Assembly (NCBI GenBank): GCA_024752435.1
Contig: CP103032.1
Span: forward strand, 992,001-1,056,000
Reading direction: 5' to 3'
DNA from: Allantophomopsis cytisporea
Lineage: Eukaryota; Ascomycota; Leotiomycetes; Phacidiales; Phacidiaceae
Length of the DNA stretch: 64,000 bases
A model generated the notes under the pieces. That model worked only from the letters and a program-made list of their open reading frames with translations, had not been told where the DNA came from and searched no databases. Position numbers and translations under genes: made by a program. Below, one piece after another: positions 35,755 through 48,974 of the stretch; the stretch's first letter is position 1; every line of letters starts with the position of its first letter.

Positions 35755-37836
35755 TTATGCATTCAAGAATCCACCATAGTAATTATCCAGCCACTTTTTA
35801 GCGGTCTCGATGTCATCTGCTGCAGTAAAGCGTGCCGCTGATCCCACATATCCATCAGGTCTGATGTTTACCACCACGGCATCTTCGCTTCTCAAATCAT
35901 TACCGGCCCCAAAGTATTTGCTCATACAATCCATCACATCATCTATGTAGAAAGTCCAAGGACTTTTCTTGAGAATGGAAGGCAATTGGGCAGTCTCAAT
36001 CTTATTCTTGTCCATATTTGTGATGATACCAAAAGTGAAGAGCTTGGAGACAGTTTCATACCTCCATAGTTGTTGGAACTCCTCGGCATCAGTTTCTCTT
36101 TTTGGCTTTTCAGCGTAAGAGATATCAGCTGCAATCGTTGCTCGTCCCATAACTGAGCTATCAGATTCGATGAATGCGCATACTTGAGTGAGGAACTCCA
36201 TCGAGACGTGTACATTAGGTACAAAGAACAGGGTACGAAATTGTCCAAGCATTGGGATGTCGAGCTGCATATCCACCGGATTGGCATCCACGAATCTGGT
36301 AACTCTTGCTGGCGGTAACAAAGCACCAGGCTGAAGGCCAGTAGCAAATTCCGCGGGTACTAAAGAATTGAGGACATTAGGGCTATATTCAGCTCCATGT
36401 CCTGAAATGAAGCGAATGTTATCGTCGAAATTCTTGGCTAGTGCTTGAGGATCTCCAGTAGAAAAGGCATCAGCATGTCCATGATCAAAATCGATTAGCT
36501 GTTGAGCAATCAATCTTCGTTCCTGCTCATAAGTCTGCAATAAGCTAGGGAGGACCAGCCCTCTGGATGCGAGATTTAGTTTCCAAGCAAGGTTGAAAGA
36601 ATCGTGCATGCTGACATTCATTCCTTGAGCTGCCTTGGGACTGTGTGTGTGAGCTGCATCTCCAACAATGAACATGTTTTGTTCTTCGTTTTCAAATCTG
36701 CTGGCCACTCGTTGCCCTACACGGTATACAGAAAACCATTCAATGGATTTCCAGGTGACCTTGTAGGGTGCGAGAATCTCTTGCGCACGGCGGATCACGA
36801 AGTCTTGGTTTTCAACTTCAGGAGAAAGGTGGTTAGCCGTAGTTCCTGGATGGAGCTCGATATAGAGACGAGACATGTTGCGCTCTCGAGGAATTACGAG
36901 GACGCTGCCTTTGGTCTCCGAATGAATCACAGCCTTGGACCAGATATCTGGGAAATCGGTCTCGAGAACACCTTTTTCTGTTAGCCTAATGCCATTACTT
37001 GTAATACAGAATGAACATACCATCAAGGACCCCCCAAGCTGCCTTCCCACTTTCACCTTCCATTTCAATGCCTGGGATACATTTTCTAACTTTGGAGTGT
37101 GCCCCATCACAACCGACAATATATCTTGATTCTATCGCCTTCAAGACACCTTTGTCTGTGTCTTCGCAGATCGTCTCCACAAGTGCTTTATTGGTGGAGC
37201 ACTTCATGAATGGACTACTCCTCGTCACTTCAATGCCACGCTCCCTCATGTCATCAATAAAAATATCTTCAATCATTCCTTGGTGAACGAGAAGAACGTA
37301 TGGGTCTAAAGTATCTACTTGCTTAGGATAATGAATTACCCTACTTGTCCTGCTGAGTGACGAGTCTTGCGTGGAATTCTATATACCATTAGTCAAGAGT
37401 CCCGTTGAAAAGCTTGAAACAGAATTACCCAGAAGCAAATATCGAACACTTTTACTCCTTTCCTCATCAGAGAATCCGCCAATCTAAGCTGCTTGAACGT
37501 TTCGAGCGTCTTCGGCTGTAGTCCATCTGCTCTACCAGTTGATGTTTTTGTAGGTCTGTCATCTACAATCTCTATATCAACTCCATACCGTGCAAGATTT
37601 GACCTGTATCATGTGAGTCAACGATATCATGATTGTAAGGAATGATGATTTCCAAAGGAGAGCAAAAACAATGGCATTGATAGGAATGTATTAGAAGGGA
37701 CATCAACATACGCAAGCATCAGTCCAGCAGGTCCAGCGCCAACGATGACCACGCTTTTCGGTTCACCTGATGGAATAGCATGGTTACCATTGATGTGAGC
37801 AGGAGAGCCTGCTGTGTCTATCGCTGATGGTGCCAT
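35755..37836 (-). CDS. Phenol 2-monooxygenase-like FAD hydroxylase with thioredoxin-like C-terminus
   Basis: Class A flavin hydroxylase of the larger PheA/MHBH group, converting a phenol to a catechol. Model: exons 37836-37712, 37603-37429, 37378-37021 and 36977-35755 (introns 108, 50 and 43 nt), 626 aa, the usual length. The FAD motif is VVIVGAGPAGLMLA (about 29-42). An internal RADGLQPKTLET is typical of this group. The DG motif is YIVGCDGAHSKVRK and the GD motif IVGDAAHTHSPKAAQGMN, then SFNLAWKL. The last 200 residues form the thioredoxin-fold dimer domain, ending in VVNIRPDGYVG. No signal peptide. It is 1.7 kb from the divergent P450 and 1 kb from another flavin hydroxylase. Phenol, 3-hydroxybenzoate or a secondary-metabolite phenol are all possible substrates. 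Confidence 0.93.
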
Positions 37837-39527
37837 TCTTCTTTTTAACAGAGACCGGAGGTATATTCTGAAGTTCTAGAAAGACTGGGAAAATTATCTC
37901 AATAAGTTCACGGTAAAGAGTCGCTTTGTCGATGATTTCAATGTCCAGGTGAGTGATCATGAGAATAATTTCAGAACCATCCAAGGAGATTAACGTATCA
38001 AAGTGGTACGACGTCTTGTCTGCTCCGGCAAAATGATATCCATTTTCATTTCAGTTATTATTCAAGGCCCCTCGAATGCCGTGTAATGGCGAGTAGTTGA
38101 AGTGGGATGGCTTATCACGGATGAGGCGCGCAGCCGATATCCCCCACTTTCGCTCATTTCGTGCCACTGTTGTTGCACTCACAACCAAACTACTACAGTG
38201 AACGGCAACGGGAGCACCCATAACCAGCAAGTACAACAGATTTCAAGCAAAATCTCTACAGGTGACAACCCACCTAATATTTACCATTATGAACAATCAA
38301 CAAGACGCTGATAATCGGATCGGTTGAGGAGAGATCTCGTGATGGATACAAATGTGTTGTACTTGTTATCGACCTGAGATTCGGTGTTTAATTCTAAGAA
38401 TACTTGACTCCACGAAGTTCATACCAGTCAGCTTCCTGCTCGTTTAGTATGTAGAAACAATCGTCACGGCTCTGGCATTTTGAACTTCCTGGAACCAGGG
38501 AATCTAGGCCTTGGAGATCAAGTCTACCTATGATACTTAGTACCTATGTAACCTTCCCTTTCATCTTCTCATTATTCTGTGCTCTTTTCAAACCTTTCAG
38601 TTGGTATGCTTACGTGATGGAACCTTTCTTGGCATGACAAGAGCTCCGGTTGCTGACAACATGTCTTCATATTCACATATTCTAACCTTTATCCTTTTAT
38701 CCTATTAACTTTTCGTCTATTTTTCTTGGTACTTTCCCACCACTCCCGCTTCTCATTTTCTATGGCTGGGTTTTGTACGTATAGTCTGCTTGCTAGCACT
38801 AGAACTTTGACGCTCATCTTGAATAGTGCTTACGATCATCAAACAAAATTCTCAATAAGCGGCAAACGTACTGTAGAGCAGAGGAGAGCTTGTGATTTTT
38901 TAAGTAAAAGCACAGAAAGCCATGAAACTAGTTCCTTCACTTTATCCATGTTCACACCAAAGCTATTGTATTAGACCCCACAACTCGAATTCCAGATTAT
39001 CGATGTTTGCGGCGAGCTATTTCATATTATGAAGGGAGGCTCTAGATATCCTTCTAAAGCTTATATTTCACAATTGCCCCCTTAACTGTAAAAAAAAAAC
39101 GTTAGTCCAGGCTCTGTTTTGATTACTTGGAATAGTATCATTTGTGCATGATGACCTCAGAACAGAAGAGATGAAGAGATTCTTGACACTTAGTTTTCAT
39201 GGCTTGGGCAAGGGAGGATTAAACATTTCGTACAAGACTACGTAAAGCTGCTACGGATGACCACTCCCCCAGAGGATTTCAGAAGTGGCTTCCCAATGGC
39301 AGATATGACGCACAGAAGAACGTCCATACTGACAGATACGTAAACACGGCCTGCCCAGTATTCAACAACCTGTATGGTATCTCTTAGCTTTGGTCAGGCT
39401 TATTCCTCTATATCACGTTATATTTCTCTCGAGTAGTGTATAAAGATACGATGGTTTCCCTCTATATGCCATTGTTTGCAGATCAATTATCCTGCTTCTT
39501 TGTGTTGAGTGCAGAAGTGATAACAAT
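37837..39527. other. Divergent interval, flavin hydroxylase / P450
   Basis: 1.7 kb between head-to-head genes, so it holds both promoters. No recognised gene. A TATA-like TATAAAG lies near 39440, about 90 bp before the P450 start. Confidence 0.5.
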
Positions 39528-41238
39528 ATGTTTTCGATTGACGATCCCACCAGTAAGTCGCTGATATCACTTTCAGTCGGTACTGCTATTGTATTTCTAT
39601 CCTATGTAAGTACCTTGTCTCCTTATTCTGTAAACGACTCATCGGAACACATGTTGATGGAGTGTAGTTAATCATTCTCACGGCCTATCGAATCTCACCT
39701 CTACATCCACTTGCCAAATATCCTGGACCTTTCCTCGCAAAGATCTCAGATTTGCCTGCGGTTTGGTGGGCTTACACAGGAAATAGTCATATAAAATTCT
39801 ACCAATATCATGAGAAATATGGTATTGAACCTTGATGAGCATAAATGTACATTGCTGATGATAGACAGGACCAATATATCGGTATGGGCCAAACAGCATC
39901 TCGTTCAATACCAACACCGCTCTGAAAACCATCTACGGTCAACCCAAAGCCAATATCCAAAAGTCTCAATTCTACTCAGTCATCGCCCCAGACAAGGACC
40001 GCATCAGCACCCACAGCGCTATTGATCGCAAAGTCCATGCACGCAAACGCCGCGTACTCTCACATGCATTCTCCAACAACGCAGTCAAGAGCATGCAAGG
40101 CTATGTAGTTAACAATATCAACATCTTTACCGATGCCATCGGCGAAAAGAGACCGCCACCAAATGATGTGGTCCTGCAAGAAAAGACAGACGATAAGGGA
40201 TGGACTAGGCCTCAGGACATGGCACGATGGTGTGACTGGTTGACCTTTGATATCATGGGTGACCTTTGTTTTGGAAAGGCCTTCGGCATGCTCGAGCGCA
40301 CTGACACCCACTTCGTTGCGTCGCTGCTTTCTTCTACTGCTAGAAGACTTCTGATCTGTGGCATGTGGCCGCTTCTGGATACATTGGGTCTTGATAAAAT
40401 CTTCCTGAGGAACCTTGTTGCCGAACGTGAAAGGTTCCTGGCCTTCGGTGGTCAACAGGCTAAGGAGCGGACTATGCTGGGCGAAGATGCTGACCGGAAG
40501 GACTTCTTCTACTACCTTCTCAATGCAAAGGATCCAGAGACAGGGGAAGGATACTCTGCCAAGGAGCTCTGGGGTGAAGCAAACCTCTTGATTGTTGCAG
40601 GTTCAGACACGTCTTCTACATCGTTGGCCAGCGCTTTCTTCTACCTTGGCCGCAACCCACAGTCACTTGCCCGTCTTGAAAAGGAGATCTTAGGTAAATT
40701 CACCAGCGTAGATAAAATTGTCGCTGGTCCAGAACTCAGCTCCTGCACCTATCTTCGCGGTATGGTCGATGAGGCTTTGCGCATGGGATGTCCAGTCGGT
40801 GGTATCCTCCCCCGTGAACCCCTTGAAGGGATGGAGATTGATGGCCATTTCATACCTGCCAGAACCAACGTCGGCGTTCCTATCTATGCGATTCATCACA
40901 ACCCCGAATACTTTCCCTCTCCATATACCTTCAAGCCTGAACGCTTCCTCACAGAATTTACTTCTCAGGACAATATTGATAAGGCTCATAGCGCTTTTTG
41001 TCCCTTCAGTATTGGGAATCGAGGTTGCATTGGCAAGGAACTTGCGTATGCGGAGTTACTTTCTACTCTTGCGAGAACGGTTTATTTGTATGAGATGAAG
41101 CCTGCGAGTGGATATCACAATGGTGAGGGAAATCTGGAGTTGGGGCCAGGTAGAGGTAGAAAAGATGAGTTTCAGCTTTGGGATACATTTACTAGTGCTA
41201 AGAACGGTCCGTACATGCAATTCAGAGAAAGATTTTAA
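39528..41238 (+). CDS. Cytochrome P450 monooxygenase (533 aa)
   Basis: Heme-thiolate monooxygenase, N-terminally anchored in the ER. Model: exons 39528-39605, 39668-39821 and 39869-41238 (introns 62 and 47 nt), 533 aa. An N-terminal hydrophobic anchor runs LISLSVGTAIVFLSYLIILT, followed by the proline hinge HPLAKYPGPFLAK. The I-helix is IVAGSDTSSTSLAS; the ExxR is EALR; the PERF-type segment is FKPERFL; the heme loop FSIGNRGCIGKELAYAE puts the ligand at about Cys464. The YGPNSISFNTNTALKTIYG segment resembles benzoate-hydroxylase and trichothecene-type fungal P450s, but no subfamily is assigned. Its place beside two aromatic flavin hydroxylases fits oxidation of the same ring compound (inference). 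Confidence 0.93.
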
Positions 41239-42674
41239 GTTCATGAAGCGAGGGCTAAGGTGGAAAGGATTTGGTTTTGATGCTATCTCAAATAATATCA
41301 ATAGCTACAGTTGGAATACGCAAAGGCATTTACTTTACTTATGAAGAGCAATACAATCCCCAAAGTTACTTATCATTCACAACCACTATTATGGAGTATT
41401 CGACTACTAAGAGCTCTTTGCTTATTCCTAGCTACTGTATTTGACTTTCCCGTGAGGTCGGCGTCTTTCTACTGCACAGTAGAATTCCTTGCTTCTTGGG
41501 GCCATGTCTTGACTGAGGTTAAAAAGTCCTTCTGTCATCCAGTCACATAGAGATTGTTGGTTCTGATCTATCGGTAACACTCAATTATCTGGGTCTAGTC
41601 AATCCGGTGGAATGATAGAGCGCTAGCCATTCAATGTTATCGATTTCCCGAATTACCATATTGAATCTAGCCCACTGAATCACATACCGATATTACTGTT
41701 GTGATTTTGCTCTTAGTTCTATACAAACCAGCAACTGTGATATATGTTGAATTAGCATTTCTCGCCCTTCAACTTGATTCTCCACTCGTATTCGAGGGGC
41801 AATCTCTATTAACATCCAAAGCCTGCCGAGTAAGTTGCGGAGGACCCGCCGCCAATGCGCCATCACATTACCTATTAACGGTGCAATGAGTACATAAGTA
41901 TAAGAAGCTCAACGCTTTGGAAAAGTAAAACTGTGGGGGAACATACATACATCCCAATCAAACAAGCTGTACGTACAGACAATCTTGATACAGACTCTTT
42001 ACCTCATTTGTGTACTCCGTACATACTGGTATCAAATTTGCAACATTATGTAGAATGGTGTGGAGTTCTCGGAACCCTTTCTCTCCATGGTCACCACCCA
42101 GTACACAGACCACATGGACTTGCTGTGCTGTCAGTCAAATTGTGTTAAGGCTGAGTGAGACGTATATACACACTTCAAAAGAGAAAGAGTGATTTCTCGA
42201 TTTCAGCAACGTTGCGCAAACAAGACTTAATCCATACATAATAAGTCAACGGTTTTATATCTATAATTGGTGCGATTTGAATTTGATCCTGGCTTTCCTC
42301 TCTTGTTCTGTTCCTTTTCTGTCCATTTCCTCTTGGTCGGTCGCAAACAGAGGGTCTCGCTTTCAAAAACAGACAGGGATCCGTCCCATTTAAGGTACCG
42401 CCTAGTCGCTGCATCCGCTGCATCTAGCCTGCCAATCGCGTGACTTATCTAGACCGAACATGCCAGTATCGTACGATTACCTTTCGCGGCCCTTTGGCCC
42501 TTCAAAATACTCATTCTTCGGTCATGTCCCTGAGCAAAATCGAACCACTTCAACGAAAATCCCCTCTCTTTGGCTCCCTTCACGACCTCAATCATTCAAT
42601 CAAATCGCTCCGGTAAAACGAAAGTAATGCAATAAACCCTGTTGATTGGCAGAGTCTCGCCCCAGTTAGTCGCC
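41239..42674. other. Intergenic upstream of the SREBP-type gene
   Basis: 1.4 kb tandem spacer. It contains the P450 3' end and presumably the promoter and C/T-rich leader of the bHLH gene (about 42300-42620). Short CATA repeats lie near 41943. No gene recognised. Confidence 0.55.
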
Positions 42675-45463
42675 ATGGACTTTAAAGATAACACTCTCGA
42701 CGACGAGACCTTCGATCCGAATGCCCTTCTTTACGATAACTTCAACATCGACATGCCTTTCGACGACTCGCCACTTGGCGACAATATACCCCTCTTTGGC
42801 AACGACTGGATGCCCGAGGAATCGCATGAGGATGATAGCCCATCGTACGAGACAGGCTTGCTCTGTTCAACACCTCTCTCTTGGGATCGTCCACAGCCTG
42901 GTCCCGGCTTCAAGAATGAGCAACAGACTCCCATAACCTTTGCTAACCTCGATACATTATCGGCGGCACAACAAGAGACTCTACGCAATATTGCCATGCC
43001 GAGTACTCTTAACTACCAACACAGTCCCGACTCTACAGGTACTGACAAGACTACACCGTCGGCCTCATCACCGGACGATCAAGAGGGTGGTAATGGGGGA
43101 AACAGAAAGCGCAAATCGTCTGTCGAGGGTGACGATGAAGATGAAGAAGGAGTGGACGGAAAGCCGCCTGTCAAAAAGACTGCACATAATATGATCGAAA
43201 AGAGATATCGAACAAATCTCAACGACAAAATTGCTGCGCTGCGGGACAGTGTACCAAGCTTGAGGGTCATGTCTAAGGGAGAAGAAGGAGATGGTAAGGA
43301 GGACTTGCAAGGGCTTACACCAGCCCACAAGCTCAACAAAGCCACCGTATGAGACACATCCCGTCATAATCGAATGTCTGCTAATAATGATCTTAGGTCT
43401 TAAGTAAAGCCACCGAATACATTAAGCACTTGGAGAAGCGGAACAGACGACTTGCTGAGGAAGCTGTTGCCATGAAAGCTCGTCTCGACGCTTTCGAGAA
43501 GCTGTTCTTGGCTGGATCAATGGGTATGGCAATGCCACAGCAAAGAAGCTTTCAACAGCCTCAACAGTTCTCAAATGCTGTTGACTTCGGTGGAGTTGAT
43601 ACTGTCGACCCTCAGGGCATGATTCAAGTGCCCGAGGATATGCGGAGACTGCATGCGATGGCCCAGATGAATCAACAACTAATGAATGTGCCACCTTCCA
43701 ACCGACCGGCCAATACCAACGGTCGACCGATAATGAACTCGAATAGCTGGAACGGCGGGTACTTCGGAAAGCTGATGGTTGGCTCTTTGGCTGGTTTGAT
43801 GATCATGGAAGGCTTCAACGACCATACGGAGGAAGGCGGCGACACACCAAATGCTCGTGGGCTGTTCTCTGCCCCAACGGCCTTTCTCAACAATATTGGT
43901 CGCCACCTCCGTCCTCAGAACGATATCAATATTTTCGGTCATCATATCGCAAGCAGTGAGATAATGACATATATGAAACTTTTGTTATTAATCGGTGCTG
44001 TCGTCTACATTATCCTCCCATCAGCCTTCAGCAAGAAGCCACACAAAAAGTCTTCAGCCTCTACACCAATGCCTGCCTCAGCACCATCATTGGCATCTTC
44101 TATTGACCTTCGACGTAAAGCATGGCTTACGGCCACACAATCTGTATGGGTACCTAAGCATAACTTCTTCCTTGAAGCTGCAGCTCTCTGTCTTAAGATG
44201 CTTAAATTGAGTCTTCGAAGCGCCATAGGCGCTTATGGGTACTCCCTGTTGACTGGTACCACCGAAGATCAGGAGGCTGCACGCATCAAGGCATGGGAAA
44301 TTGCTTTGGATGCACAGCTTGCTGGTGGTGACGTGGAAGTCAGCAAAAGTCGCCTGATTCTGACCCTTCTCGCTTCGGGCACATTACCTGATACCCCAAC
44401 TCGTCTAATGCTAAAAGCCGTACACATCCGAGTCCTTCTGTGGGAATTCGGCAATGCCGGGTTCAAGGGTTTCTACATGTTCGATGAGTTTGCTGCAAAG
44501 CTTTCACGTTGGAAGTGGAATGAGGCCAAACACTTACATCAATTGATTGTCCACACCCAAAAGCAAACCTCTCTTACCGATATCGACGATCTTCCGGAAT
44601 ACCTCGCACAACTTCTGGAGCAAGAATGTGATGACGTCTTGGTTGACAGCATTGGCCAAAGAGCCTATAACCTCGCCTGGAATCTACCCACCACTCATAA
44701 TGTGACCGACGCCGCTGATGGAATGAATTCTGTTGTCGGCGACACCGCCATTCGCTCCCCTCTTGACGCTGTTGCCGCCTGGTGGTCTAGTCTTGTACTA
44801 CACCGAGCACTCACAGCCAGCCTGGTCGGCAACGATGAAGTCAGCCAAGAAGCTGTGCGATCCAACATCGAGCTTGCCTTGAAGACAGCTCCTATCGGGT
44901 CTGGTTCCCAAGTTCGGGCCCTTGTCGCTCGCGCCGTTCTCCTCGAAGAAAATCGAGGCAACCACATCGATGCAGCCTTGCAGGTCCTTTCACCTCTCAC
45001 CTCTTCAACCTCAGACTCCGAAAGTGTTACCACCCTTATCAATACAACCACCTCCACTACCTCTCTTCCAGACGTGCATCTCTCCCTTGCGTGTGCGAAG
45101 GGTGTCGCTCACCTTAGAAGGTTCACCAAGCCTGAAGAGCTCTCCATTGCCAAGACCATCATCAAGAACCTCGTCCCTGCTAACCTTAGTCTGCTGGGAT
45201 TCATCGCCGCATACAATCTCATGTGCGTGCTTGATGCCCATGATGAGGCGAGAAATATGTGCATGCCACAACTTGAATACCTCGCTGGCCATCTTCGTTG
45301 CTGGATGGGTGGTGCAGATGGCGGTGCTTGTGGCCTTGATCGGAAATTGAGAGCGAGTGTGGTCGACAGGTGTCTAGAAATTTCGAAAAAGGTTGTTGGG
45401 ATGGATCGCATCGATGAAGGGATTTCGATGACGGATCCAGAGGAAGATGGCGAGGGATGTTGA
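42675..45463 (+). CDS. srbA: SREBP-type membrane-bound bHLH-ZIP factor (SrbA/Sre1-like)
   Basis: Regulates sterol synthesis and hypoxia adaptation in fungi; held in the ER membrane and released by cleavage when sterol or oxygen drops. Model: exons 42675-43346 and 43397-45463 with a 50-nt intron inside the bHLH region, 912 aa. The start is the ATG of MDFKDNTLDD. An acidic N-terminus is followed by a basic-HLH at about 168-240, HNMIEKRYRTNLNDKIAALR, where the Tyr in place of Arg is the SREBP hallmark. The leucine zipper is IKHLEKRNRRLAEEA. Two hydrophobic segments follow at about 348-366 and 414-436 (KLLLLIGAVVYIILPSAF). The long C-terminus matches the fungal SREBP C-terminal domain (DUF2014-like). 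The symbol follows the Aspergillus name. Confidence 0.93.
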
Positions 45464-46485
45464 GGCTTAAGAGTGTGGATTAAAAGGAGTTTGGGGCTTT
45501 GGGTATATATCACTAGCGCACGAGCTTATCTATAAGTATAGATTATGGGAGTTTTATTATTCATTTATTGTTCTCAAATTGTTTAGCTTAGAATACATTC
45601 TTACTACTACACGGCTATATATGAAGGGTTTCGCAAAGTGCTTTGTCCAATACTCATGACTGATATGAGCGTAAAAACACGTCCTTCTCAACTTAAACCA
45701 AGCCGCCTTCTCACTCCCATGACGACCTGCTGATGGTCTATCGTTACCCCTTCAATCTCATGTCGTCAAATCGTGGAAGTCACTCATCCAGTTTACAGCC
45801 TCCGTGTTCAAACACTGCTCTAACCCATATATAAGCACGGCATATGCATTCGTTTTCAGTTGTGGGCGAAGAACGAGCTACGCACATCATCTCACATCTT
45901 AACTAGTATCGGGTTGTTGACAAATCTCAACATCGTTGATGAAGGCTGGAGTGTATGGAGTGAGATTACTGGCGATGTTGCATCTCAACGACCTGTTTCC
46001 CAGTCCCTACCTTTGCCTATCTACACGATACTACTATGGTATAGCATGGCTTTACCCGTTCATAGTTCCACATCATAGTCCCCCTGTTTGAGCTTGAAGG
46101 TCACAACTACCTAAACGGAGCTTCTCTCTTCTACTGACCAACAGCAGACAACACAACGGCTGTAGTAGTCCAGATTCAAACAGCTTGGAAGAGGGAAAGA
46201 GTGGAAGTGCAAAAGTCTGGTATCAATCTTTTAGTAGATCTGTAATATCTCAAGTACTGTACAATGCAAATCAACGCCGCGCTACCATGTCATGAAACCC
46301 AACGAAGCAGAAGATGAACCAAAAAAAATCCCCAACATGACATCCCCTACCTTGCCGTCCATGTATCTGTATCCATTTCCCCCAGACCAATTACCCAACA
46401 AGCCACCCACATATCGTACACTTCACCCAATTCCACCGAACCATCCATCAGAAATCATCGCTGTACCCATACATACATACACCCC
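45464..46485. other. Convergent spacer
   Basis: 1.0 kb between converging genes, holding both 3' ends. A short (CATA)n tract lies near 46470. No gene seen. Confidence 0.55.
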
Positions 46486-47952
46486 TTAAAAGTCTCTAAA
46501 TGCTTCATCGTACTTCTCCGCCATCTCCTTTGTATACGGCTCCCTGCCTGCCTTTTCATCGGGATAATCGTCGAAACATTGTGCGTCGCCCACAAATCTT
46601 ATTGGTGGGATGATAGGGCCCCGGTACTTGCGATAGTAAACGTCCTCCCAGATGACACCACGGAAGAATGGGTGATCCTTGACGCGTGCCGCGCCGCCAG
46701 CCATGTTACCGAGTCGGTGTGAGCGGTCCACCGTGCAGAGACCGCGAATTAAATCTTGGGCTTCTGGAGAGACAGTTGGATCGACGGGGAAGGTTACGGG
46801 TTTTGAAACGATTCTGAAGACTGTTAGTTTTGAGATAAACGTCTGAGTGTTTGGGGGATATACTGTTTGTAGATTTCGATGGGATTGGAGTTCCAGAAGG
46901 GTGGATAACCGGTTATGAATTCATAAACTAGAATGCCCAATGCCCACCAGTCCACTGCTGTGGTATGCCCTTTCGACTGAATGACTTCGGGTGCGAGGTA
47001 TTCTGGAGTGCCGCATAGTGTGTATGTCTCTCCTGTAGGATCATTTAGCTACACATTCCTGAATCCCACGAGTTTGCTTCTAGTACTCACTGTTACCGAG
47101 CCGCTTGGCAAACCCAAAATCTACCAATTTTATATGTCCTTCGGCGTCTAACAATAGATTCTCTGGTTTCAGATCCCGGTATGCCACGCCTTCTTGCTCG
47201 TGAAGGAATTCGAGTATCAGGACTATTTCTGCTGCGTAGAATCGAGACGTGTTTTCGTCGAAGCGCTTGGCTTTTCGTAAATATGAAAATACTTCACCTC
47301 CAGGGCAGTAATCAAGCTAGAGATCCTGTCAGTCCCATGTCTTTTGGATGGGGTTTTGGGAGCTTACAAGCATGTATAGTGAATCGTGATCGGAAAATGA
47401 AGTGATAAGAGTCGTAATGAAAGGATGGCCAGCTACATCTGACAGCACTAAACGCTCATGATTCACATGGTCTACCTGCTTAAGCTTTATGACTGTAGGT
47501 AGTCAGCAATTTTTGTACCTAACCTCAAGGTACTTCTCAGCTCACCTTCTACCTTTCGTAAGACCTTTAATGCATACACCTTGTCCCTGTCCTCTTCAGC
47601 CGGATTGGCCAATTTTACAAGCCATACTCTCGCGAATGTACCTATCCGTGCCTACATTAGCCAATTGATCTCTCATCCCATAGCAACACCACTCACCAGT
47701 CCCAAGAGTCTTCACAAGCTCGAAATCATCCACACTGATTGATCTTGAGCTCCCACCCAATTCCTTATTCCTCGAGTTCGAAGCAATGTCCTGTGGAGGC
47801 AAAGGATGCTGGGAGTCGCTGAAATGCGCTATGAATTGCTTTTCGTGTTCCAATTGCGTCGAGCCACCAGCTTGCGTGCCGTTCTGTGCCATGTCCAAGT
47901 GGTTTGCCGTACCGGGTGTTCGTGGGATTTGCTGCGCTATTGCTGCGGCCAT
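46486..47952 (-). CDS. cAMP-dependent protein kinase catalytic subunit (PKA, AGC kinase)
   Basis: Ser/Thr kinase of the cAMP pathway, inhibited by the regulatory subunit. Model: six exons, 47952-47697, 47641-47546, 47492-47368, 47316-47091, 47032-46864 and 46813-46486 (introns 50-58 nt), 399 aa. Seen: a glycine loop LGTGTFARVW (about 83-92), ATP-lysine Lys111 in YALKVL, YRDLKPEN with catalytic Asp207, VDFGFA (Asp225), the activation loop ETYTLCGTPEYLAPE with the PDK1-site Thr239, and DWWALGILVYEF. The AGC tail has FDDYPDE and ends FRDF, the terminal FxxF that docks on the small lobe in PKA. The TYTLCGT loop and terminal FxxF favour PKA over other AGC kinases. Many filamentous fungi have two such genes (C1 and C2); I cannot say which this is. 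Its upstream region is a 5.6 kb gene desert. Confidence 0.92.
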
Positions 47953-48872
47953 CTACGCGACTCAATGCCTTTGAGGATGCTATAGGTAAGACGCAGCTAG
48001 ATCGAGACTTATGTTCAGATACTGCGCATGACGATGCGGGACGAAAAGACTATGGTGGGGATTGTATATACTCCCCGAAATCTGTGTTGATCTGCAGGGT
48101 ACAAGGCTCCGCAGGATGTTCGATGATGTCTTATGCCGAGCTGAAAATGTTTTGGGGTGTCGTTTCGAGGTTGAGATGTAGAGAATGTAAGGTCGATTTG
48201 TGGCGGCAATGTATGCAAGGAGATATCGAGTTCTTGTTGTATGGATATTGGTTATGTCGTATTGAGTGTGTTTTCGTCTCTGTTTCTTTTTCTTCTTCTT
48301 TTTCTTTCTTGCTCTTCGTTCAGTTGGAGTGGGGAGTTAGAATGAGGGAAGGGTGTGGAAGAGTTCGAGTCTCGAAAAAAGTCACAGCAATGATGTTATG
48401 CGTGGTGCGTGGATTGGTACTAGCTAGCAATAAACGCAAGAGTGATAAGCGTCGAAGAGAGATGGACGCGTCCGGTTCGACGTAGATACGTATGTGAATG
48501 TCAGGACTGAAGTACTTCGTCCGTGTAGGTCGGCTACAGAAGACGTATCTGGTGATCTGGGCGAATGAATGAGATGTAAGGCTCAAGATAGATTTACAAT
48601 ATTTTGAAGACTGTAATATTATTCTGTTTCTGGAGGGGGATTGAATTGGGTGCAAGCGTACGAATACTATGTATTGTATTTTGATTTGATTTGACGGGTT
48701 GAGGTGAGTGAGATTCAATTTGGCGTGGGAGGGGCTGTTGGTTGGTTTCTTTTTTGGGGGGAGAGGGGGGCGCTTGGTGTTGGTTCTTAGTGATTGGAAG
48801 TACTACTGGTGCTGTGTAATAATAATAACAATAACGGATAGTAGTGGTAGTAGTAAGTAGTAGTAGGATGAG

Positions 48873-48974
48873 ATACTCATACTACTCATACTACTCATAC
48901 TATTCATACTACATACTCATACTACTCATACTACTCATACTATTCATACTACTCATACTATTCATACTACTCAT
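48873..48974. repeat. 9-bp minisatellite TACTCATAC-like, about 11 units
   Basis: Tandem TACTCATAC / TATTCATAC units with one short interruption. A (TAG)n-like tract precedes it at about 48839-48867, and (GAAGAC)n lies at 48992-49010. Confidence 0.85.

Noticed and set aside
47886..48485. 199-codon plus-strand frame overlapping the PKA start antisense
   Set aside because: It overlaps a well-supported kinase exon on the other strand and has no motif.
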